The notes under the pieces are model-generated. The model saw nothing but the letters and a program-made list of their open reading frames with translations. It searched no databases and was not told the origin of the DNA. Source: Forficula auricularia (taxonomy: Eukaryota; Arthropoda; Insecta; Dermaptera; Forficulidae). From it: DNA of 64,000 bases. Numbering within the stretch: position 1 is the first letter of the stretch; the number at the start of each line of letters is the position of its first letter. The translations under genes and the position numbers were made by a program. Positions 45,597-56,815 of the stretch are shown here, piece after piece. Where the stretch lies: positions 1 through 64,000 of the forward strand of contig JALMQS010000823.1 of NCBI GenBank assembly GCA_024734495.1, given 5' to 3'.

Positions 45597-45911
45597 TTCC
45601 TTGCGGACGACGTCGTTCTTGTAACGGCGTCGGGGCGTGGAATGAGGTCTCAGCTTCGCTCCTTTGAATCCGCTGCCGCTGCGCTGGGGATGCGTATAAA
45701 TGCCGCCAAGTCTGTTGTGCTCTCGCTGGTGCCCGCGGGGAAGGACAGGAAAATCCGTGTCTGTACAGACTTCGACTTCAGGGTGGATGGTGGACGCCTG
45801 ACTCCCTTGGGGGTGGGCGACTCTCTTCTGCCGGTCTTGGAGTCCCGCCTCGGACGGCTCGGGCATTGTCACCTCGGGGGTGGTCGGCGGGACCACTGCT
45901 GGAGAGGGTGA
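45597..45911 (+). pseudogene. RT motif C and thumb
   Basis: FLADDVVLVTASGRG from 45597 is the (F/Y)xDD motif with both catalytic Asp (45606-45611), in the third reading frame. It is followed by RSFESAAAALGMRINAAKS, the RT motif with G..(I/L)N..KS. The thumb continues to a stop at 45909. Hence all three frames are used within 1 kb. Confidence 0.85.
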
Positions 45912-46083
45912 GGGCTGCTCCACCAGCGCGCCTCACAGCTATGGCTGGAGATAGGGTGAAACCATATAATACCCTCGACTCTATTCACCCTCTCGTTCTC
46001 GGAGAGGGAGAGTTCAGTCGGTCAATCGTCAGCGGCCGACAGGAAAGATTCGATCTTTTGTAAGATCGATCTTAAACTCCCCC

Positions 46084-46620
46084 GTGACACCCCGTTGGGT
46101 TATTTTCATTCCAAAATTAGGGGATGGCGGGGTTCTCCGGCTGCAATCCCTGGCCCTCTTATACCTCTCCTGGTGCGCAATAGGCTTAACAAAATGCGAA
46201 CATCAGATTACCCAGCTGCCAGGGTGGCAGCTGAGTCTCACACGTGCACCAGGAGATTGGCATGGGCAGAACGGGTCCTCCGTAAGTTCGGCGGGGTGGA
46301 GGGGGCTAGTGTACCGGCGCCGAGAACCCACATAGCAGCGTCGACGGGAGGGACCTGGAGATGTGCGCGGGGCAAAGCCCTCATACGTTCTTACGATGCA
46401 CCCGGACCCGATTAAGAACAATATCTTTATTGAACCATGTAGACTTAGGTCGGGGGCCTCTTCCTCCGGCCGTTAGAATGCAAGTAGGTGTGCAGGCGGC
46501 ACGGAGGGGTCCACCCACGTGTAGGGCCGGGGGTGGAGAAAAACTGAGACGACAGGGCATGCTCTCCAGTCGTGTGGGAGGACGCACGATGGAAGGCTCG
46601 AGGAGGCAATAGACGCGGTG
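46084..46620 (+). pseudogene. R2-like linker and Cys-His knuckle
   Basis: GYFHSKIRGWRGSPAAIPGP and VRNRLNKMRTSDYPAA follow the thumb, as in the R2 linker region. In another frame at about 46550-46590 the peptide HALQSCGRTHDGR recalls the CCHC knuckle H..Q.C..TH..R that precedes the endonuclease. Several frameshifts. Confidence 0.65.
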
Positions 46621-46703
46621 GTGAGACTGGCCGGCTGACGAACTGATTAAAAAGGGGACGCGGGTCGAGCTCGACATGCCGGCATCAGAGCTCGGCCGGA
46701 AAC

Positions 46704-46886
46704 AGGAAGCCAGACATCGTGGCGAAGGACGGGTCGGGGACGGTGTGGGTTCTGGATGTTCAGATAGTGTCAGCGCTCCTCGGACTGGGGGTTGCCCACA
46801 GAAACAAAATCAATTATTATAAGGGCAACTCCAGTCTGGTGAGCAACATTGCGGCAAGGCTTGGGGTGCGGGCTCGGGTTCTGTGA
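46704..46886 (+). pseudogene. R2-like restriction-type endonuclease (RLE) domain
   Basis: RKPDIVAKDGSGTVWVLDVQ from 46704 contains R-K-PD..., then D-V-Q, the PD-(D/E)xK core that nicks target DNA for target-primed reverse transcription. It continues IVSALLGLGVAHRNKINYYK and NIAARLGVRA, ending in a stop at about 46887. The next frame has VRVEAITLSWKGVWWHKA. The KPD core residues look intact, but the frame is broken up- and downstream. Confidence 0.85.
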
Positions 46887-47248
46887 GAGTTGAAGCCATC
46901 ACACTCTCGTGGAAGGGAGTGTGTGGTGGCATAAAGCGCGTGCCTCCCTTTGTCGCCCCTGGGAATTTCTCAGAGAACTTTATGCGATATGACCTTCAGG
47001 GCGATGAGGGGTCTCATTAATGAACTTTTACAGCTTCAACAGGAGAACTTGTAGGGAAATCGCTAGTGACGATAGAAATTGCATATAGAAAAAGAAAAAA
47101 AAAGAAAAAGAAATTTTTTTTTGTAAATATATTATGTTAATATTCCTATAATCATGTAAATAATCCTGTAATTAAATTCACCCGATAATGTGAATATTTT
47201 CTTGTTAGTGTGGAGGCCCCTCACCTGCGTGGCCCAATAAACGAAAAA

Positions 47249-47580
47249 TCAATGCAACAAAACTATGTGTGAAATTTAGTTTCGATATTCACACTAGTTT
47301 TTGAGTTAGCTCGTCCACAAAAATTTGGTAACTCACAGACTAACTAACAGACAGACTAACAGACATTTTGACAAAACAATTATTATCTCGAAAAATATAA
47401 TTTTTTCGATGTTCACTTATTAGGGATTTTTTATAGACCAAAATGACATGGTTTCGCTCAATTTTTTTAATCAAAATACTTTCAGCACGTTTTTGAGATA
47501 TTTCGAAACAAAGAAGGAAAAACCAGTTTTTTCATGCACGATTACAATACTTGACCATACCCTGTATGGTAAAGTAAAAA
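47249..47580 (+). repeat. repeat D copy 2, right part
   Basis: Resumes with CAATGCAACAAAACTATGTG and runs to CTTGACCATACCCTGTATGG. Compared with copies 1, 3 and 4, only two or three bases are lost at the junction, so the R2-like element inserted here without a large deletion. Confidence 0.85.
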
Positions 47581-49590
47581 ATTATCATCAAATTATGGAA
47601 GTCATTTTTCGATTTTTTTTTTTTGAGAATCAGCCATATGTTGATCGATAGATATATAGTAAATAGTATTTTCTACAACTTACAAAAGAGACACAGAACA
47701 AGTTGTAAGCACGACGTATATGTAAATACAAGGAAGTCGTTTTATGAACTTCTACTTTACGTTTATGTGTGTATGTAAGAGGAATATCGTACGCCCTATG
47801 TATGTTCACTCATTGTCTACATCAGCTAATTTTCAAAAGCTGTCCTTTACAATTTTTTTTTTACAAAAAATGTTAGTTTCATATTTCGTTAAAAATAAAT
47901 TTACAGGATCTTTATATAATTTGATAAACATATCTTATAGACAATTATCTCTTTTTTATTAATCTCTAAATTCTAAGTTATATGAGATGTTAGCATTGAA
48001 TAATAGCTGATAAAAATCTCGAAACAGATTATATGTTTGATTTCCTCTCTCTCTAAACTCCCCCCGAACACGCAAGCTGACCACTATTAAACACTTCATC
48101 TGGAATCTGCATTTGCTATTGCTTTCCAATTTGGCTGCTGGCTCTCAACCGCAGCCACTGCACCTGCCGCAATTCAGAAGGGAAATTGCCAAATAGCAAG
48201 GGTGCGTTAACTCTTGTTGGCGAATTGGCCCTTTATTAGGTACAAACCACAGAGAATATTGCATGTGGAATTAATTCATCTTTGTGAATCCATTTCAACG
48301 GAAAAAAACATAAAATTGATGCGCAACTTCAATTCACCTACACAAAAAATACGAAATCACAACAAATTATTTATTTACAAGTTTTAATTTTAGTCCATTG
48401 ACCGTGGTGGTGATTAGTAAGCTTATCTAGCTTACTAAAATCACTTCACCACGGTCATATATCAGAGATCGAGCCTCGTTCTAGTTAACAATGGTGCCTC
48501 ATCAAATAAAAAGTACGGTCTTAGAATCTAATTCCTAAGACTTAACTTCTTATGAAATGGAGATTTTCCTGATTGAATTTTAACGCAATATTTATTATAC
48601 TGTGCAACTCAATCCCAGTAACCCAGTCAAATTAGAAAAAATAAAAACATTAATTGGTAAAGATCTGAATTTTGGTAAACATGCTTATCTCGACTTCCCA
48701 TTGAACATACTAAAAGACCCCGTCAAAATCTGTTGCGCTCGAGCCACCATCTTGGAAAAAATGTAGAAGAAGAACCTGAGAGAAGCGCAGCATACTTTTC
48801 TAGAGGTAAAAAGTAACTATAAACTAAATACACAATACCATCATGTTGTATTTTTTATTGGAGAATATTTAAAATTTATTTTAATAATGCAAAAAGCAAG
48901 AGCACTAGATTCACAATATAGCAAATCGGATAAACGATAAATAACTATTTTATATTGGTATAAAAACGAACTAAGATTTCATTACAGTACTGCCACAAAA
49001 AGTGATCATAAAAACTTTTCTGATTCGTAATAGAAAAAATAAAGATAACAGTGCTTCTTCTTCTTTTTCTAGGAGTGGAAAAGAATCTATTTTTTGTGAA
49101 AATAAGAAAATACGATTGAATCCTATTTATTTATTTTTAGACTTGATTTAAGATGAAGAATGTCCATATTGTTTAATCTGTCTAGTTAGAATTTTGAAGT
49201 AAAGAAAAAACTTCTAAATTAGGTATATGTAGAAAAACAAAAAAATGAACTTTAATAAAAAATCAAACAAAACACAATTTTTTGATAAACATTATTTAGA
49301 TGAAGTCGTATAAATTTTGTTTTTGAACCAGTTTACTCCTCATTAATTAACTCTTTGTTTAATAAAGATTAGTATGAAGTTAACAAAGTGTTAAGAAAGG
49401 GAGGACTTATGAACTATTATTTGAATATTAAGTTCATTTGCTCTATTATAAATCACTAAAAAAAGTATTTTGAGTTAATAAAATCTACTATAGGTAAAAA
49501 TCGTAGATATTCGTACTTGATACTACCGTAATTTCGTCGTGTTTAACTGCATTTTGTTGCATTTTTGATATGCATTTCTTGGCAAGGTGA
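47581..49590. other. unassigned DNA with one hairpin
   Basis: 48050-48260 has a more balanced composition (CTGCTGGCTCTCAACC region) but no frame or domain; it could be conserved non-coding DNA. Otherwise nothing beyond the hairpin listed separately. Confidence 0.35.
48399..48457. repeat. 59-bp hairpin
   Basis: TGACCGTGGTGGTGATTAGT and AAGCT mirror AGCTT and ACTAAAATCACTTCACCAC..GGTCA, around a five-base loop. A short foldback element or its remnant. Confidence 0.7.
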
Positions 49591-49606
49591 AAAATATAAA
49601 AATTAA

Positions 49607-49650
49607 CTGATGAAGCCAGAATAAAGCTGGCGAAACGTCGCAAAAATCAA
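49607..49650 (+). ncRNA. hammerhead ribozyme core (GCCAG stem II)
   Basis: CTGATGA (49607-49613), extra A, GCCAG (49615-49619) paired with CTGGC (49627-49631), GAAA (49632-49635), then CGTCGCAAAA. The sister at 11085-11140 has GT at the place needed for helix III, while here it is AA, so helix III is weakened. Downstream sequence (CCTGTCCAAATACCTG) is shared with that site. Confidence 0.65.
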
Positions 49651-50039
49651 TGACAATTTTTTTGATTTACACCTTCCTGTCCAAATACCTGCAACTTACT
49701 TAATTAATAAAAATTAACATTTTACCATTCAGTCTTATACATACAAAGATAATTTAAATTTAAATCCACAAAAGTTATTATTATGATCGAAAAAATGAAT
49801 AGAAAATCCTGAAATAACGACGTATATTATTTATCTATTTTGTTTTATCAAAACATCATTTAAAATCTAACCTCTGAGGAAAGGAGGGCAGCACTGTACA
49901 GGAGCGCCTTGACTATTCTATTATTTTTCTCTAAGATGACATAATAGTTGCCTAAATTGCAGGCGTTAAGACAATTTAATTATCAAAGCACAGAGCGTGC
50001 GCAAGCCAAGTTTGATCCTCTTGTTTTTTTTTAGTTTGG

Positions 50040-50430
50040 AAATATTATAATTTTAATTTTTAAATCCACCCCCTTAATTTTGGGTTCGATTTCAACCAAA
50101 ATCTAATCAGCTCTTAATCTCAATGCACCAAAACTACATGTGAAATTTCTTTTTGAAATTCACACAAGTTAGCGTACACAAAAATTTGGTAATGTACATA
50201 CGTAAGTACTAACGGACATTTTGACAAAACTGTTAATATCTCGAAAAATAGAATTTTTCGATGTTTACTCATAAGAGCTTTTTTGAAGACCAAAACGCCA
50301 TGGTTTTGTTTAATTTTTTTTTTAACAAAATAGTTTCATCCGTTTTTTAGATATTTCGAAAAAACGAAGCAAAAAACACTTTTTAATGCACGATTGCAAT
50401 ACTTGACCATACCCTGTATGGTAAAGTAAA
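50040..50430 (+). repeat. repeat D, copy 3
   Basis: Lacks most of module M; begins CCACCCCCTTAATTTTGGGT and ends CTTGACCATACCCTGTATGG. Confidence 0.8.
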
Positions 50431-51148
50431 AAATGAAGTAAAAACTTAGTTCCGCCAGCCGGGCAGAGAGATTATGTGAATTCTGAGGAAAAAACTTTTG
50501 GTCAAAAAAGATCAAAAACTCAATTACATATTCTTATATCGTCATTTATTTCGGAAAAATAAGGGCAATATTATTGTCATGATAAGAAAAATGCCTAAAT
50601 AGCATCTTTTAATTTTTCTATAGTTTCGAAAATAAAGTTTATAGAAAGGGCTGAAAAATTTTTATAAGAAATTTTATCAGCAAATAGCCTTCTAAATTTG
50701 CAACTATATTAGTAATAATATGTAGTTCAAAAGTGAAGTTAAACAGTTTTCTTATTAAAACAATGCTTTTTGTTACTTAGGTAGGCATATAATTTCTCTA
50801 AAACTAATTTTAACATCATTTATACAAAATATACGATTTTTAAATAGATATACAACACCCCTTTAAAATCAAATAAAAAGTAAATCAATCAAACGCATGC
50901 TTCAATTTGTTTTTCCCTATGACTTTTAGAGACTGGAACTTATTACTATTTTTCCCATGTTTTCCAATCTTCTAACCCATCATCATAGGTACCTTCGATT
51001 CTACCCAACATCTGAAATTTAATTGAATAAAGTCACTTTTTTCTTATTAGGTGCTATCATAATTAATTATTTTTTACTTAGGGAAAGTGGTGTAGGTTTT
51101 AGGTGAAACATGATATTAATTAATTACGGTATGTATGGATTTGGAAAG
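50431..51148. other. unassigned; hammerhead-associated module at 51075
   Basis: 51070-51128 (TTAGGGAAAGTGGTGTAGG, GGTGAAACATGATATT) is nearly identical to 13281-13340. Nothing else recognised. Confidence 0.45.
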
Positions 51149-51641
51149 TACAGGGTGGGGTATAAAGATCTACCACATTTGGAAGAGGTATAAAAAAATG
51201 AAAAAATTTAATTAGAAAAAACTGAATATATTTTTAAAAAGAACAAGATATTTTTTTTTAAATGTGATTTAAACATTATATCAGACGAAAAAAGAGGGGG
51301 GGGGGGTCAAAAATGAAAATTCTAGCCCTTTCGACTAAACTAATTATATATATACGAAATTTAGTTGAGTTTCGTCGTAAGAGCTAGAATTTTCATTATG
51401 ACCCCCTCCCATTTTGGGTGGTTAGTTTTTGCATTTCTATCCTTCTGGGGGCCCACAGAATATGTATACAAAATTTGGTTAAGTTTGGTCGAAAGTGCTA
51501 GAATTTTCATTTTTGACCCCCCCCCCCTGTTTGTCTGATAATGTTTAAAATACATTTAAAAAAGAAAATGATTTTATATTCTTTTCAAAAATATATTCAG
51601 TTTTTTTTCTAGTTCAATTTTTATTTATGCCCCACCCTGTA
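51149..51641. mobile_element. foldback element with module M in its loop, 493 bp
   Basis: TACAGGGTGGGGTATAAA at the left mirrors TTTATGCCCCACCCTGTA at the right. Arms continue with AAAAAACTGAATATATTTTT and its mirror. The centre (51290-51540) is module M in both orientations, with G13 and C9-10 runs at its two edges. Confidence 0.75.
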
Positions 51642-52300
51642 TAATGCTTAACCCTGGGTAACATAGTATGCTATTTCTTTGCCTATAGTAACAACAAATA
51701 CAAAAATCAGAATTTAATTTATTGATATTCAGGCCAATTTAGCCACTAACGTACAATCGGGCAAAGCAAGGTCGATTCAACCCCGCTTTGTATTCTATTA
51801 TGAACAGAGCACCATTACCTTCCCCGACACAGCAAACATCCACGCATATTACAATTCAAATGCAGCTACTAGCTGAATGGGGCAGGCAAGGGGAGCGATA
51901 TCATACCACCACGATTTGATTTATTATCGAGATTAAAACATTCCTGAAATTTTTAAAATAAACATTCCAGAAATATAAAAAAATAAATAAACTGCCCGAC
52001 ACACGACAGTCTCAATTATTTTTTGTTATAAATCTTTAATTTAATTTTTTTTCTTTTTAAATAATAAAATTTGATAAAATTATCTACCACAAAATTTAGG
52101 GAAAAGTGAAAACTCACTTTTAGTGAATTTGCAAATTTTTTGTTATAGCGAACGGTTTAAATTAGATACCTGAAAATTAAGGCAAAAATAAGTAGAGCTT
52201 TTTGAAACATACTTTTCGCTGAATTCATTTCAGTTCTTTAGCTATATCCATTCAAAATGTCCACATTCGATTTCAAAGAAAAACTTCTAACGTATTAACC
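51642..52300. other. unassigned DNA
   Basis: 51730-51905 is less AT-rich but has no frame or repeat partner. Nothing called. Confidence 0.35.
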
Positions 52301-52625
52301 GAGGGGTGATCTGCGATTGGAAGTAGGTGTACACCTCTTTGGAAGTATTTTAGAAGTAGTTGGAAATATTTGGAAGTGCTTGGAAATATTTGAAAGTACT
52401 TGGAAATATTTAGAAGTACTTGGAAATATTTAGAAGTACTTGGAAATATTTGAAAGTACTTTGGAATATTTGGAACTACTTGAAAATGTTTGGAAGTACT
52501 TGGGAATATTTGGAAGTGCTTGGAAATATTTGGAAGTACTTGGAAATATTTGGAAGTACTTGGAAATATTTGGAAGTACAAGTGGAAGTAGGTGTACAGC
52601 ATAGTAAATCGCGGTTCACCCCTCG
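52300..52625. repeat. 20-bp minisatellite with inverted flanks
   Basis: Unit TACTTGGAAATATTTGGAAG repeated about 12 times between 52339 and 52590, with variants. Flanks GAGGGGTGATCTGCGATTGG (left) and GTAAATCGCGGTTCACCCCT (right) mirror each other, and GTGTACACC/GTGTACAGC lies inside each. The same flanks surround the hAT element at 25064. Frames translated from it (YFQIFPSTSK-type) are artefacts. Confidence 0.85.
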
Positions 52626-53095
52626 ATATTAACTATAACTTTGTGGAATTCAGATTTCTAGCTTGGTCGGAAATATAATTTAAAATCTGTGCACACATTA
52701 TAAACATGCACACAAAGCTCTCCTTTTATTCGTATACACATATTTACATAGATAAAAACCTTGTTTTTTAATTGCTAATAATGTAATAAGTTAAGACTAT
52801 TAAATATGATTTAATTAATCAAATTACCCCCTATATCAGGATTGTCCAGCCCGTGGCCAGCGTACAATGAGTGTGGCCCAACATAAAATCATAAACTTCA
52901 TTAAAACATTGAGATTTATATGAAGAGAAATATTTATTCCTTTTTCAAAATATCAATGTACATTTATTTGTACAATATGTGAAGCTTTTTCCAAGAATAA
53001 AATTCACTAAAAGCAAAATGATAAGCTCAAGTATATAAGATAAAATAAATTGACACTTTTAGCACACATCCTGGCACCTCTCTTGTATTTAATAT
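52626..53095. other. unassigned AT-rich DNA
   Basis: A short phrase near 52845-52920 (TTGTCCAGCCCGTGGCC, ACATTGAGATTTATATG) recurs at 53958-54020, a hAT-like or other dispersed repeat. Confidence 0.45.
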
Positions 53096-53708
53096 TTAAT
53101 AAAATTATTTATAATCATATAGGGGGTTAGTTTTACATTTTTAGACTACTGGGGGCCACTGATTATGTATAAAAAATTTGGTTGACTTTGGTACAAGGGC
53201 CAAGGTTTTTGGGCGTTTAGCTTTTGCACTTTTAGTCTTCTGGGCCCCACAGATTAGGTATACAAAATTTGGTTGAGTTTGGTACAAGGGCCAAGAGCCA
53301 TTTTTTGACCCTACACCACCCCTCTCTCCCTTAATTTTGGGTCGATATGGACCAAAATCTAATCTCAATATAACAAAACTACGTGTGAAATTTGGTTTTG
53401 ATATTCACACTAGTTTTTGAGACTAGCTCGTCCACAAAAATTTGGTAACGCACATACTAACAGAATAATAGACTAACTATCAGACTATTAGACATTTTGA
53501 CAAAACAGTTATTATCTCGAAAAATATAAATTTTTCGATGTTCACTTATTAGAGTTTTTTTGTAGACCGTAATCCCATGGTTTCGTCCAATTTTTTTAAT
53601 CAAAATAGTTTCAGCCGTTTTTGAGATATTTCGAAAAAAATAATAAAAAAAAAACACTTTTTTCATGGACGATTACAATACTTGACCATACCTTGTATGG
53701 TAAAATAA
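53096..53708 (+). repeat. repeat D, copy 4
   Basis: Module M with shortened units, GATATGGACCAAAATCTAAT, GCTCGTCCACAAAAATTTGG, ending CTTGACCATACCTTGTATGG. Confidence 0.85.
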
Positions 53709-54124
53709 AAATAGATAATGAATAGTCAAGGATTATTATATCCGCGACCCTTTTAAAAAATAAACAAGGAATTGTTATTTTCTAGAACAATCAAAATTAA
53801 TTGATGATTTATCTCTGGACTTTTCTTTTAGATCTTTGCAAGTTATTACATGTCAATAGATAATGGATACTCAGGGATTATTATATCCGCGGCCATTTAA
53901 AAAAATAATTTATTATTCCTCATATCCTTCTTTAATCTCATTCGATTTTTAAACCAGGGCTGTCCAACCAGTGGCCCAATATAAAATCATATAATTCCTT
54001 AAAACATTGAGATTTATATGTAGATACTGGAAAACACACAACTATTTGGCCTGATAATTTTTTTTCTCTAAAATAAGAAATTTGAAAATCTACTGTGAAG
54101 TTTTCGAAAAATAAAAGTACTAAT

Positions 54125-54425
54125 TTTAAATTTTGAATCTGGAACTAGATTTCAAGATTTCCGAAAAAATAATCATCATTTTAGTCTATTCGACTCCATT
54201 TTCATTAGAAATAAATTTTCTACTTGCAAACTTTCTGATTGAATGTTCTAGAACAGTGGTTCCCAACCTTTGAATACTCATCACCCCCACTTATTTATTG
54301 CCCCCCCCCCTCGATAACCCAAATCGCCCACTTGGGAGCAATCGCCCCCAGGTTGGGAACCACTGTTCTAGAACAACAATTAGATACCAATCTGAAAGAA
54401 AAATTGAATATTGTCTCTTTATTAG
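54125..54425 (+). repeat. dispersed repeat with hAT MITE inside (filled site)
   Basis: Same family as 6790-6995. Sequence on both sides of the MITE aligns to that copy (GATTTCAAGATTTCCGAAAA; GAAAGAAAAATTGAATA). Confidence 0.85.
54254..54365. mobile_element. hAT MITE, 112 bp, exact 8-bp TSD
   Basis: Ends CAGTGGTTCCCAACCTTTG (left) and, from the right, CAGTGGTTCCCAACCTGGG. TTCTAGAA is at 54246-54253 and 54366-54373, and occurs once in the empty-site copy (6907-6914). C-rich interior. No coding. Confidence 0.95.
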
Positions 54426-54429
54426 AATT

Positions 54430-55435
54430 TTATATTAATTAATAAATATTAATATTTAATATCCCATTTTGTAAGTATGTAGGTATGTATTTACATAAAT
54501 GAAAAGCTATTTTCAAGTATAAAATTTACGAAAAGTAAAATTAGAAACTCAGTATGAGCTAAAAAAATAATACAATTCTTATTTCTATATTATTAACTAT
54601 GTTTTTTTTTAATAACAAATATCAATAGAATTATAATATTTTATCCGCGGTCCGAGACAATTTTTTTTCTTCAAATGTAGCCCGTGTAAGCCAAAAAAAA
54701 CCCTGCCCTATATAAATTATTACTTTGCATTTACTTAAAGCAAAGGATTAAAAGGAACTAAACCAAGGGATTCTTTATATAACTGCACAACTGGGTCGAT
54801 CGTTGACCCGGATGAGGATCGATTCCTCGCGATCTCTGTGACCACCTGTAGCAGCCCTGAGTCCTCAAAGACGGCTTGAGGAATCGTTGCTCGCTTGAAG
54901 GGCAGACCCTGACCGTGGACCGAGTCCTCAGGGACATCACCCTAAGCGCCTAAGCTGTCCGTTCATAGGCCGACCACCTATTTCCTTGGCTAAATAAAAA
55001 CAAACGAGAGATTCCCCTGACTCGGAAAGATCAATTGTTAAACTGTGTTTAACTTAAACGTTTAAAAATAATATTTCAGTAAAAATTTGACTTTAAGATC
55101 AACGTCCAGATTTAAAAGTAGGTATTACCTATTCTACTCAAAAGCTTTTTGGTTTTATGATAACAAGAGAATATAATTTGTTTATCTGGATTCATTATTT
55201 AAGGCGATCGAACGAGGGTATTTCAAATGAAAATAAAGTAAAAATTATTATAAGAAATTTAATTAAGTGAACCTCGAAATTTAAATAATTTATTTATATA
55301 ATTTCTACATTAGTTAGAAATACGTTAGATGTTTTTCTTTGGAGACGACTTATATATTAATACCTCACGAATTGATAAAGGCAGTCTAGAAATAAATAAG
55401 AGACTAATTCCATCAAATAATATATATTAGAAATA
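54430..55435. other. unassigned; GC-richer patch at 54760-54975
   Basis: 54760-54975 is GC-rich against its surroundings and ends TTGGCTAAATAAAAAC, which could be a LINE 3' end, but no reliable protein motif was found. Confidence 0.35.
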
Positions 55436-55449
55436 TTTTTCCTTGTAAT

Positions 55450-55492
55450 ATTTTGAAACCGACATTCCGTAGGATTCCCCTCCTTCTTCATT
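55450..55492 (-). ncRNA. hammerhead core, degraded
   Basis: Minus strand ATGAAGAAGGAGGGG..CCTACGGAATGTCGG: both the box and GAAA are mutated. Confidence 0.5.
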
Positions 55493-55499
55493 GATCCTT

Positions 55500-55545
55500 T
55501 TGTATCCTGAAGAAGGAGGGAAGATCCTCCGAAAACTCGGTTTCA
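55500..55545 (+). ncRNA. hammerhead core (CTGAAGA, GGAGG stem II)
   Basis: CTGAAGA (55507-55513), extra A, GGAGG (55515-55519) paired with CCTCC (55526-55530), GAAA (55531-55534). The next base is A where the family has C, so helix III is weakened. Confidence 0.65.
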
Positions 55546-55640
55546 AAATAAAATTATAAGGGAAAACATTTTTAATAAATTGAAAGTTTCTTTTTGCCGA
55601 AAGTAGCAGAATTTTTATTATAATTATAATGTCTAAAGAG

Positions 55641-56497
55641 TATGAATGAAAAAAATCTACCATCCCGATCCCCTATAAATAATTTCTAGATATGTAGAAT
55701 TAATAATCAAAAATTAGTGAAATAAATTATTTAACTTTCGTAGCTCACTTACACGAAGAAAAAATTAAAACTTACGAATAATATTTATTGGAAATCAAAG
55801 GAGACAACAAAAGAGTGGAAAGAAAAATGCATCACAAATTTACTAATATAAATAATACTTTCACTTATTTTTTCTATTATTATTTTTTTTTATAAATAGA
55901 GCTGTTTTTGAATAAAGTGAAAAAATTTGCCTTGCCTTAAACAAACACCACGTAAATGTATTATACCGTTGGCCCTTCTTTTCAGGGGCAGTGACGTAAA
56001 AGAAAATTTTTTGTAGATCATAAAAGTGATTTTTTTTAAATAATACTATACCTACTACCAATTATTTGCTGATTTTTACGTCATTTATCTATTGACGTCC
56101 TATTTTTATCTTTCCTTATTTTACCTAGTTATATTTGCCCTATTTATCCCGTAGGATAAAGTAAGTTTGCAAATTGTAAAATTTAGCTTAAAATGTTCCA
56201 TATTATACTAAAGAATAACTTGAGAAAATTCGCCTCAATTTTCTTTCAACCAAAGATTAATTATTTTAATTTTTTCCCCTTCCAAATCGTCTAGAGCCGC
56301 GATTCCTAAACTATGGGTAATTAACCCCATGGAGGTATAATAGCTATTTGAAGATGGTAATCAAACTAATTAATATAGTAGTGCAGAAATATAATATTTT
56401 AGAGTTCTCAACGTATATTTGGTTTTATTGAATATGTTTAGCTAATTTCTATAATATATTTAAATAGTAATTACACCATCAAAATTCTACAAATTGA
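55641..56497. other. unassigned AT-rich DNA
   Basis: Nothing recognised. Confidence 0.35.
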
Positions 56498-56635
56498 AAA
56501 GTTTTTATTTTGCCAATAGTAGCAGGCAGTGTTGTTGAATCATAAAGAGAAACAAAGACGTTGTCCTCTGCTTGATGCAAATAAACATACACACATATAT
56601 AGTATATCAAATAATATATAAATATTTTTTATTTG

Positions 56636-56690
56636 TTTGCGACTATAGTTTCGAAGGCTTGGCCTTCATCATCAGTCTTTTTTAATTATA
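56636..56690 (-). ncRNA. hammerhead core, intact box
   Basis: Minus strand: CTGATGA (56675-56669), extra T, GAAGGC paired with GCCTTC, GAAAC, TATA, GTC (56643-56641), then GCAAACAAA. Helix II is strong. Helix I is not evident. Confidence 0.65.
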
Positions 56691-56764
56691 AATATTATTT
56701 TTCATGGGGTTAGTATCGCGTGGATATTGAAAATGTTTGTTCTTCTTACTAAGCCGAGAAGCCA

Positions 56765-56815
56765 GTTAGACATTTATGATGAAGGCCAAGCCTTCGAAAC
56801 TATAGTCTCAAACAA
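56765..56815 (+). ncRNA. hammerhead core, mutated box
   Basis: Mirror of the preceding site with TATGATGA in place of CTGATGA; helix II, GAAAC, TATA and GTC are retained. Confidence 0.5.

Larger units (their letters stand above)
44753..47248 (+). mobile_element. R2-clade non-LTR retrotransposon, 5'-truncated, ~2.5 kb
   Basis: A GC-rich block inserted in repeat D. Reading across frameshifts it encodes, in order, the RT domain (from AAGPDW at about 44952), the post-RT thumb, a Cys/His knuckle and an RLE domain, then a 3' UTR ending GGCCCAATAAACGAAAAA. That single-ORF order with a C-terminal RLE is the R2/R4/NeSL/CRE layout, and the QRGF...DGCAENT block points to R2. The N-terminal zinc fingers and 5' UTR are missing. 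The flanks are repeat D, not 28S rDNA. Two more 3' ends lie at 11512-12475 and 32226-32742. Confidence 0.85.
55436..55640. mobile_element. hammerhead palindrome (GTCGG family)
   Basis: TTTTGAAACCGAC at 55450 and GGTTTCAAAATAAAATTATAAGG at about 55539 (minus a few bases) are mirrored, with a hammerhead core on each strand. The right side continues into TTGAAAGTTTCTTTTTGCCG, the arm phrase of the 33.9-kb element. Confidence 0.65.

Noticed and set aside
44753..47248. Site-specific R2 copy within a 28S rRNA gene
   Set aside because: Flanks on both sides are repeat D; no rRNA sequence was recognised anywhere in the window.
47545..47575. ACCATACCCTGTATGGT as a transcription terminator
   Set aside because: The short palindrome recurs at the end of each repeat D copy and belongs to that repeat; no gene ends there.
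51361..51555. Frame with repeated MKILAL.TKLNQ
   Set aside because: Translation of module M in the foldback loop, present in non-coding contexts elsewhere.
52273..52602. 109-residue frame with repeated QIFPSTSKYF-type motif
   Set aside because: Direct translation of the 20-bp minisatellite. A 20-bp unit shifts frame each time, so the peptide regularity comes from the DNA repeat.
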